This document shows, piece by piece, positions 20,217 to 28,932 of a stretch of DNA of 28,932 bases (position 1 is the stretch's first letter; every line of letters starts with the position of its first letter). The stretch comes from Conidiobolus incongruus B7586 (Eukaryota; Entomophthoromycota; Entomophthoromycetes; Entomophthorales; Conidiobolaceae): assembly GCA_000697335.1 (NCBI GenBank), contig JNEM01006074.1, positions 1 through 28,932 on the forward strand. Reading direction: 5' to 3'. Below the pieces are notes generated by a model. It saw nothing but the letters and a program-made list of their open reading frames with translations. It searched no databases and was not told the DNA's origin. The position numbers and the translations under genes were made by a program.

Positions 20217-20432
20217 TTAGAATGTATTCGTTCAAAGTATGCACTCATGTATTTGGAAATTATAAATAATTTGATAACAATAGCGAAAAAAGTAGTCACA
20301 ATGTAGTATATAACAAAAGTGAAAAGATGTATGCAATGAAAATATAATATTAACCAATTTAAGAATAATTGATATTATAGAAATTAAGCCCTTAAATTTA
20401 CTTCTCTTTTCACATATTTCAATAAGATGCAT
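20217..20432 (-). pseudogene. Second relic of the IHSK-tailed hydrophobic protein
   Basis: Minus-strand frame ICEKRSKFKGLISIISII followed by hydrophobic Tyr/Phe/Cys-rich sequence. In another frame the end reads FAIVIKLFIISKYMSAYFERIHSK and then a stop, split here as FAIVIKLF and YMSAYFERIHSK. It resembles 16110-16547 in order and tail. Broken and unassigned. Confidence 0.3.
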
Positions 20433-20439
20433 AGTTATG

Positions 20440-20960
20440 TATTAAGGGTGAATATTATTAATCTTGCATTTTTTTAATACCTAAATTTGGAGAGATATTA
20501 AAATTTTAATTATATTTTAATTTGAAATTCCATGAAAACTCAAAAAGAATTTTGACAATGTTTATACTGAAAATTCAATAAAATTGTAATATTTTATAAT
20601 TTAAAACCAATATATTTTTAATACTTTTTTTTATTATTGTTATACTCAGTATTATTTTAATTTTAATCTCATAAATATAAAATATTTTCAATTATTTTTT
20701 TAAATTAAAATTTACTCAATATAGAAATTTTAATCAACCACGTTTTATTAATTACTGTATAAAATTTCCAAAATTTGAATTGTTGATGAAATTAATTCAA
20801 TTAAGCCTATCTTTGATTTGATATAAAAGAGATTAAAATCTTGAAGAAAAATATAAATTATTTAATTCTAATAAATTCAACTGAATACAAGCATAAAATT
20901 AACAAGATTGATTATAGATTTATTTTATTATCTATTTAAATTTAATCAATAAAAATTAAA
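20440..20960. other. AT-rich upstream region of the intact MFS gene
   Basis: TATAAAAG at 20822-20829, about 150 bp before the ATG, is the best TATA candidate. No other site is recognised. Confidence 0.4.
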
Positions 20961-20973
20961 TAATAATTTAATT

Positions 20974-22531
20974 ATGTCACGGAATTCTACCAACAATAAA
21001 CCAAGTTCTTCAAGTTCTACAATAGTGAATCAAGTTGGGGAATCTAGTACCGAAGAAATTCAAAAGTGTAATCCTCTACCATATCCTCAGTTTCCAATTC
21101 TGGTGTGTGTCAGATTCGTTGAACCTATTGCTTTCACTATGGTATTTCCTTTTATGTACAAGGTAAATTATTTAAGACATTCATATTATTCAGTACTAAT
21201 GATTTCAGATGGTAGAAGGGTTCGGCATAGCCAAAGACAATACCCAAATTGCATATTACGCAGGACTATTGACATCTGCATTCGCAGTTTCAGAAGCTAG
21301 TACTTCCATATTTTGGGGTGTGTTGAGTGATAGGATCGGTAGGAAACCCGTTGTATTGTTTGGACTGTTTGGAACTGCACTAAGTTTGTTCGCGTTTGGC
21401 CTCAGTCCCAACTTCACAGTGGCTTTTGTTGCGAGATGTATGAGTGGTCTTCTGAACGGTAATGTCGGCGTTGTCAAGTCTATGGTTGCCGAAATGACAG
21501 ATCAAACTAACAGGGCAGAAGCTTTCGGTTACCTTTCCCTCATATTTGGTTTGGGATTAATTGTGGGACCCGCAATTGGCGGATTCTTGTCAGAACCTGC
21601 TGATACGTTCCCCTGGCTGTTTGGAAAAGTTGAACTCTTGAAGAAGTACCCATTCTTTTTGCCTTGCGCCGTAGGATCTGCTCTATGTATCGGCGCAATG
21701 ATTTTTGGTGCATTCTTCCTCGAAGAGACCTTGGAGTCTAAGCGTAAGAAGTTATCTGAAGCCTCCCCACTTCTGGAGGATGCAAACGCCACGGAACCTC
21801 TCGTAGGTGCTCAGAATTACGGCGCTGTGGAATGCCCACCCGAATCTGTTGAGAATTTGTCAAATTTAGCTCTCATTAAAACTTTCGTTCTCATCAAAAA
21901 GATCCCTCTCAATGCATGGTACGTCATCTTCAGCTACGCTCTCCTACTAATGTTCGTAGTGATGTTCGACGACACCATCGTATTTTGGGGCGCTACGAAA
22001 GCTGAGTACGGCGGATTTGACCTCAAACCGAAAGCTTTGGCAACTATCTTCATTTTTGGAGGCTTATCCATGTTTGTGATCCAATTCACAGTCTTCACCA
22101 AATTCAAACAAAAGTTCGGCATTTTGACCATTTACCAAAACATTTACATCCTCTTCGCAATCCTGTGCATCCTGACACCATTCGCAACTTCTGTAGCACC
22201 TGTCGGATCTATTTGGGCCAATGTACTGACGAATTCCTCATACATGGTCCGAGCTATGCTGGGTCAATTCGCTTTTAATATATGTAACGTTCTCCTTGTC
22301 AATTCGTCACCTAGAAATTCTATGCTAGGTCTCATTAACGGCGTGTCGCAAACTCTATCGTGTATTTCCAGAGCTGTTGCACCCACCGTCGCAGGCTATA
22401 TATTCTCGTGGTCTTTAGTCAATGGTATTGGATTCCCCTTCGACATTCATTTCACTTGGTTCGTCATCGCTTTTGTAGCACTTGCCAATCATATTTTAAC
22501 TCAGTTAATTAAGAATAATCAGGAATGTTAA
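20974..22531 (+). CDS. ZIFL/YCR023C-like major facilitator superfamily transporter (one intron)
   Basis: Two exons, 20974-21162 and 21209-22531, give 503 residues. The 46 bp intron (GTAAAT ... TACTAAT ... TTTCAG) falls in phase 0 after Lys63. A Ser-rich cytosolic N-terminus (1-36) precedes 12 predicted membrane helices in two halves, joined by a polar loop (about 234-290). MFS motif A reads GVLSDRIGRKP (100-110). The RCMSGLLNGNVG segment follows. The antiporter-type motif C reads GLGLIVGPAIGG (177-188), which suggests proton antiport. The closest family by pattern is the fungal/plant ZIFL-like group; the substrate is not readable. Codons use more G and C than the pseudogene copies do. It is the only intact member among four here. 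It converges on the HIT gene, 244 bp away. Confidence 0.85.
21163..21208 (+). other. Intron of the MFS gene
   Basis: GTAAAT donor, TACTAAT branch-like site at 21194-21200, TTTCAG acceptor. Its relics are visible in the pseudogenes, which shows that the copies arose by DNA duplication and not by reverse transcription. Confidence 0.85.
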
Positions 22532-22775
22532 TGTAAATTTTGATAAATTTTGATAAATTTTGAGATAATCAGGATTAATATATATCTGATAGATTCACCT
22601 TTGAATTATTTTTTTAAATAATATAAGATTTTAAGATAATGAGCCTGAATTTTTTATTCATTTGAAAAAATTATTAAATTTAATAATTTTGTATTTAAAA
22701 AGTAATTATATTAAAATTAATTTTATAAGAAATTATATAAAAAGATAAATTCCATAAAATTTATTTTATAAAGAA

Positions 22776-23456
22776 TTAAATATTAGATTTAATTCTTTCT
22801 AATTCTGTCTTTAATTCTTCCTGACTGGGCTTAGTAGCTGGCCAACGAATTCCTAATCCTTCTTCAGCATTAGGTTTGGGAATAATATGGAAGTGGACAT
22901 GATCAACTTCCTAATATTGTGTTAGTATTAATGAATAATAAGTTGATAATATTATGCTACTTGGTGAGCTAAACGACCATTATTCTAAAATTATTAGCTG
23001 GTTAATAGCATGATTCTAAAACAATATATAATTAAATTACTTGGAGTAAGTTATAATTTTCAGCTCCTAAAGCCTTAACGATCTTATTAGCAGTAGGCAA
23101 CAAATCAGCTAAGTAATTATCGGGAACATCGGCTATTTTGGAGGCGTGAACTATGTAGTTTAAAGTTATTAAGGAATTTGCTCATGAGAGTGTAGTAATG
23201 ATATTACATTTAGGAATCACCAACTAAAATCAATGATTAGTAAAAATTATATCAAATAAATTATTAAATAAACTTACTGTATGTCCTTTACTCAATGGTC
23301 CAATATCCAAAAAAGCATAACTATCAACCAAATTAATACCATATAAATATAAAAATATATAAAAATTTACGTTAATTCTGTTTCAATAACTTTATGACTA
23401 GGAATTGAACCTTCAATAATTTTACAAAATAAACATGCAGCGTTTTTTGCACTCAT
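22776..23456 (-). CDS. HNT1: HINT/Hnt1-like HIT-family nucleotide hydrolase (six exons)
   Basis: Exons on the minus strand: 23371-23456, 23278-23320, 23208-23223, 23041-23150, 22961-22984 and 22776-22910, giving 137 residues. The introns are 50-57 bp with GTAAAT, GTAAGT, GTAATA, GTAATT and GTAGCA donors. The product reads CLFCKIIEGSIPSHKV (8-23), then AFLDIGPLSKGHTLVIPK (31-48), LLQNNGR (84-90) and the catalytic triad motif HVHFHII (97-103), with the nucleophile His at 99. This family hydrolyses AMP-lysine and other purine phosphoramidates in the cytosol and nucleus. The length fits family members. Two exons are very small (16 and 24 nt). A 61 bp intron may also lie in the 5' UTR (23464-23524, GTAAGT...TTGTAG). 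The splice map is mine, but the frame and family motifs agree throughout. Confidence 0.9.
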
Positions 23457-23463
23457 TTTATTT

Positions 23464-23524
23464 CTACAAAATAATAATTGTTATTATTATTAAAAAAGTA
23501 TTATATATATATTTAATAACTTAC
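23464..23524 (-). other. Possible 5' UTR intron of the HIT gene
   Basis: GTAAGT donor and TTGTAG acceptor on the minus strand, 61 bp, ending eight bases before the ATG. Size and signals match the coding introns of the same gene. Confidence 0.45.
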
Positions 23525-23954
23525 CAACTTTTTTTTAAATAAAAATAAAAATTTAATATTAAAAATGACGTATTTAAATAATCAAAAATAATAAATAATG
23601 ATGATTTCAGTAAATTAATTACAATTTATGGGTTATATATATATATTTATGATTAAATTATCATGTGATTTAATTACTTTTTTATTACTTGGTTTAATTA
23701 AAATATAAACATAGGTATAAATTATTAAAAATAATATATGATAGATTGATAATAAGAGTAAGATGTAATTAATTTTACAAAGGCATGAAAAATAAATTCA
23801 AAATTTTTAACCTTTGATTATATGGAGGAATTTATTATTAATATATATTAAAAAATATTATAAAAAATTATTTAATTTAAAAATAATTACAATTGAAATG
23901 GATAAGATTTTCACTATTTAATCAAAGTATAAACTAAAAAAATCTATTGAATTA

Positions 23955-25420
<1,466 letters not shown>

Positions 25421-26490
25421 CTTTTCCTTTGTTTATTATTATGTTAGTAATTAAATATATTTATAAATAAATATAAATATAGATATAAATATATATTTAT
25501 TTAATATTGAATAAAATAAAATTTATAATTGATAGATAATTAAAATCTAAATTCTTGGTAATTAAGAATAATTTATATAATTTTTAATTTTTGATTGTGG
25601 GAATATGGGTCATAAAATTAATTAGTTTAATTTCGTTAAGCATTTGGATGAACTACGTAAAAATACCAGAATTGATCCATTATACATTTTCCAAATAATA
25701 AATTCATTTACAAATTGGGAAATTGGACAATTTTCCTTATTTTCAGTAAATTTGGTAAAATTTTTTGCACAGTTATTATAATATTACAGTTTGAACAGTT
25801 TTTTATATCATTTTCACTGTACCTATTTCTGATTATAACTAAGATTATGATAACATAATCTAATTTTGAGATTATCAATTTTAATCCCAAATTGAACAAA
25901 ATAATTTTTACACGTTTTAAATATTGCGGAAATATGATTAAATAATTAATGTAAAATTTAATAAAAACAAATTTGCAGGAATTGGAATAATAGATAAAGC
26001 TTATGAGGATAGTAATATTATATTGTGATAATGCTTCCATTAGTTGAATTATTTTATTTCACAGTATATATATTTCTTTAAATTTCAAACTCAATATCAT
26101 CAAATTCGAAGTTTTTGGATTAATTGGATTTAAATACGAAATTAATTTGTATATATTAAAAATTTGATTATAAGAAATATTCCAAGTCACAATTCAATGC
26201 CCAATGTAAATATAAACAATATTTTATATGAATATTTAATAATGATAATAATGATAATAATGATTTATACTTTGAAATTATAATCTATTATTTTTTTAAA
26301 TTTATTATTTTAAATTCTTAAATCATTATGAAACTGAATAAAGACTAAAATGTGGCAAAGAATAAATATTGTATCATATTTATCATGAGTTTAATCAATA
26401 TAAATAAATTATATATAATAAAAAACCCTTAATTCTTTATTATTATATATTAACCAATAATTTTTATACTTAACAAAATTTTAATTAACA
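25421..26490. other. Divergent AT-rich region between the kinase and the first small secreted gene
   Basis: Upstream of both neighbours. A TATATAATA box at 26412-26420 lies about 80 bp before the ATG at 26493, with a CCAAT at 26454. No gene is seen; the longest minus-strand frame (25708-26040) is A/T-driven. Confidence 0.4.
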
Positions 26491-26492
26491 TT

Positions 26493-26762
26493 ATGGTCAA
26501 ATTATCAACATTTACCTTGTTTCTAACTACTTGGAGTTGCGCATTCGGTGCAACTATTAATCCCACGAAGCCTTCGGATGTAACAGAGCCCAAACAAGTG
26601 TCTGAAGCTTCGGTGGTTCAAGCAATCACTCAAGAAATTAAACAAGCTTTGGACAAAATCGACAAAGACAAAGACGATCTTTTGAAGAATTTCAATGCAA
26701 TACTTGCTAGTTGGTTCCCAGCTACCGCAGCTGCGAGCGAATTATCCAATATTATGAAATAG
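26493..26762 (+). CDS. Small secreted helical protein (89 residues)
   Basis: Residues 1-19 are a signal peptide (LSTFTLFLTTWSCAFG, cleavage before Ala20). The mature part has a Pro/Thr stretch, then an amphipathic helix-forming segment (VVQAITQEIKQALDKIDKDK, 41-60) and a second one ending ASELSNIMK. No cysteines remain after processing. The DKDKDD stretch recalls a calcium-binding loop but lacks a full EF-hand. The family is not recognised. The size, secretion and helical plan resemble the next gene (27815). An effector-like or wall-associated role is inference only. Confidence 0.7.
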   Translation: MVKLSTFTLFLTTWSCAFGATINPTKPSDVTEPKQVSEASVVQAITQEIKQALDKIDKDKDDLLKNFNAILASWFPATAAASELSNIMK

Positions 26763-27716
26763 GACAGGTGATGGTGAATTATTTAGATTTAAGTGTATTA
26801 TTTTAAAATAAATATTCATTATTTATTATTATTGATAAATAAAAATTAACACTATTGCACTCAAGCAATCTACTAAAAATAATTTATTTAATAATAACAT
26901 TGAAAGTTTAGTTGATTGTAAAGATATATATCGCAATCAAACTGTCCATTTGATATTAAACCAAAAATTTAAACTATACATTGTATATTTAATCCAGATT
27001 ACTTAATTGAAGATGAAATTAAGTAATTTGAATATAGATTTCTTTAAATAATTGAAATAAAACGATTGTCAAATTGATAATTAGCATTATTTAACCAATA
27101 TGAATATCCAAATCAATTAAATATATATTTTGATATAATAAATATAATTTTGCTTACATCAATTGCATCTAAAATATTCAGTATATATTAATTTTATAGA
27201 GATTGGATTATTGTATATAGTATTAAGGATTAACATTGTTCACTTGGATAATTATCAAGTAGAATATCTAAAATCTTATTAAAATATTTTGATCAATATA
27301 TAAACCAATGAACTTGATAAAAAGTTATAAACAATCAAATATAATTGTGGCTGTGACCAACAAAATTACCCAATTTGGATTTATTTAATTCATCAATGAA
27401 ATCACAAGTTTTTTAAGGCACTGTACAATTCAATAATCTTATAAAAAACATTTTAGTAAATATCTAAGGTAACTTAGTCAATCCGAATATATTATCTAAA
27501 ATGCAATATATATTCCTAATATTATTATTTATATAGAATTCCTCTTGTATTTAACAATTTTTTAAACAATATTATATTATTCAATTGTAAATTGGTTCAA
27601 TTTTTTTACTAATTTTTGGTATCAATTTGAAAAACAAAATAATTTTTTTATAAAAATTTTATATGAATAAATTATGGCAAAGGTCACAATTTGTGAGATA
27701 TTTAAAATAGTATTTA
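26763..27716. other. AT-rich spacer between the two small secreted genes
   Basis: No gene supported on either strand. Confidence 0.4.
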
Positions 27717-27724
27717 TATAAATA
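27717..27724 (+). promoter_or_regulatory. TATA box of the second small secreted gene
   Basis: TATAAATA, 98 bp upstream of the ATG at 27815; best match in the proximal region. Confidence 0.45.
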
Positions 27725-27814
27725 GAACTATCTAAATAGTTGTAGTTTAGAAATTTGCTTTGTTCAAGTTTTTGCAGTAGTGAAATACTAATCGAAAATT
27801 AAAGATTTCATAAA

Positions 27815-28096
27815 ATGGTTTGTTTTAATAAAATCGCTTTAGTCTTAACATTATTAGGTTCAGGATTGTATTGTAATGCCAATTCCCTTAATGGTTTGGA
27901 ACGTCGTGATACTCCTTTAGACAGTCAACAGACCAAATTGAATGCACTCTTGGATAAATTCAATGAATTGCTGAGTAAATTCAATGTGAATGATCCCACT
28001 CAGCAAAGTAAGATGGCTCATGCAATTCAAACTTCTTTCTCCCTACCTGAAAGAGAACTTTTGGCACAAGCTTTTGGCAATTCCGGTTTAAAATGA
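27815..28096 (+). CDS. Small secreted protein with dibasic processing site (93 residues)
   Basis: A signal peptide of about 22 residues (IALVLTLLGSGLYCNA) is followed by NSLNGLERRD, where Arg30-Arg31 could be a Kex2-type cleavage site, leaving a mature peptide of about 62 residues. The rest is amphipathic helix (ALLDKFNELLSKFN, 44-57), a short turn, and a second helix (MAHAIQTSF, ERELLAQAF). There are no cysteines in the predicted mature peptide. The plan is like the protein at 26493 (SP, linker, ALxDK helix, second helix), which suggests distant paralogy. Function unknown. Confidence 0.7.
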   Translation: MVCFNKIALVLTLLGSGLYCNANSLNGLERRDTPLDSQQTKLNALLDKFNELLSKFNVNDPTQQSKMAHAIQTSFSLPERELLAQAFGNSGLK

Positions 28097-28932
28097 GAAC
28101 GTCAACACTATATATACAAAATGATATTTCTCAATTTTTCAATTAAATCAATTATTACAATTACCTTTTATGATTTTTACTTATTTATACAGAAAGTTGA
28201 TATCATAAGTATTTAATTAATTTCATTTTAATGCTATATCGCGTTCTTAATATTATATTGAAATATTATCTAATATTATAATTATCAAAAATTTACAAAG
28301 TTTTTTGCCTCTAACTAATTAATTTTTTCCTGATTTCTTTCTTCAAATTATAGATTCAAACTTAAATTTAATCTTTTAGTATAGAAATTAAATAATGGCA
28401 AAATTATAAAAATTAAATAAAATCATTAATATATATGAGCATTAAAAATCAATAAACATTATAAAATTAATATTCTCTTTTATTATTTATAACTCGTTGA
28501 CAAATACTTACTAACAAGCTTCTAATACTTAAAACAAAATTTTTTTATTAATGGCTAAAATTTAATAATTTATAAATTAACTTATAGGAATTTTTTTCAT
28601 ATAAATATATTTTTAAATTTCTTAAAGTATTTATAATTATATAAGATATAATCAAGTGAATATATTAGATTTATTAGCTTTTTTGAATTTTTTTATATAA
28701 ACAATCTTTTATAATATTAGTTTTATATATTTTATATAAATTATATAAAATAATAAATATTTATAATATATAATAAAAATATTAATTAAAAAGTAATTTG
28801 TATAAAAAAGATATATAAATCTTACTTTATAATAATTTATCTTAAAATTAAAAAAACCATATATAACTAAAGTTTATTATTACTATAAGTATTTATTTAT
28901 AGGAATTTATAAGATTATATTAATTTAACCAA
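28097..28932. other. Right-edge AT-rich tract
   Basis: No gene seen. From about 28560 it becomes almost pure A/T, like the transposon at the left edge. TTATAGGAATTT occurs twice in the same orientation (28582-28593 and 28897-28908). Eroded repeat DNA is possible but no family can be named. Confidence 0.35.

Noticed and set aside
21256-22131. Minus-strand frames inside the intact MFS gene
   Set aside because: Antisense shadows; no signal peptide, motif or promoter supports them.
25708-26040. Minus-strand 110-codon frame upstream of the kinase
   Set aside because: Almost only Ile, Leu, Asn, Lys, Phe and Tyr codons, with no signal or motif; chance frame in AT-rich DNA.

Overview
The window looks like nuclear DNA of an AT-rich fungus. 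It has short spliceosomal introns (46-61 bp, GTAAGT/GTAATA-type donors, TAG/CAG acceptors, a TACTAAT-like branch site), genes with a TATA box about 55-150 bp upstream of the ATG, and fungal-type gene families: an Hnt1/HINT nucleotide hydrolase, a CaMKK-type kinase, a ZIFL-like MFS carrier and several small secreted proteins. Protein-coding segments are clearly richer in G+C than the very AT-rich spacers. An early-diverging lineage (Entomophthorales- or Harpellales-like) is my best guess, with low confidence; nothing in the window fixes the taxon.

Layout. 1-1370: a Tc1/mariner DNA transposon with recognisable terminal inverted repeats and TA target sites. Its transposase frame is riddled with in-frame stops of the C-to-T / G-to-A kind. 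2999-3450: a richer island with a possible cryptic or broken gene. 4242-9781: three secreted-protein genes, namely two nearly identical proline-rich twins (+) and a third (-) with an Asp block next to a His block; the third is flanked by a ~100 bp direct repeat. 11635-11850: an unassigned small ORF. 12316-13326: an intact SABATH-type carboxyl methyltransferase with a consensus CRE (TGACGTCA) just upstream of its TATA box. 13950-14290: an unassigned richer island. 14669-22531: a graveyard of one MFS carrier family, with a full-length decayed copy (-), an N-terminal fragment (-), a younger full-length pseudogene (+) and one intact spliced copy (+). 22776-25420: two multi-intron housekeeping genes on the minus strand, a HINT/Hnt1-like HIT protein (6 exons) and a CaMKK-like kinase (5 exons). 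26493-28096: two more small secreted proteins (+). The right edge is extremely AT-rich.

How it fits together. The HIT and CaMKK genes are ordinary cell-maintenance genes. The rest has an accessory, fast-turnover character: secreted effector-like proteins, lineage-specific duplication, pseudogenes and a dead transposon. The SABATH enzyme sits beside a carrier family. A methylated small acid that is made and exported is an attractive idea, but it rests on proximity only. The observations most worth following are the SABATH enzyme, the secreted-protein family at 4.2-9.8 kb, and the transition-type decay of the transposon beside duplicated host genes that did not suffer it.
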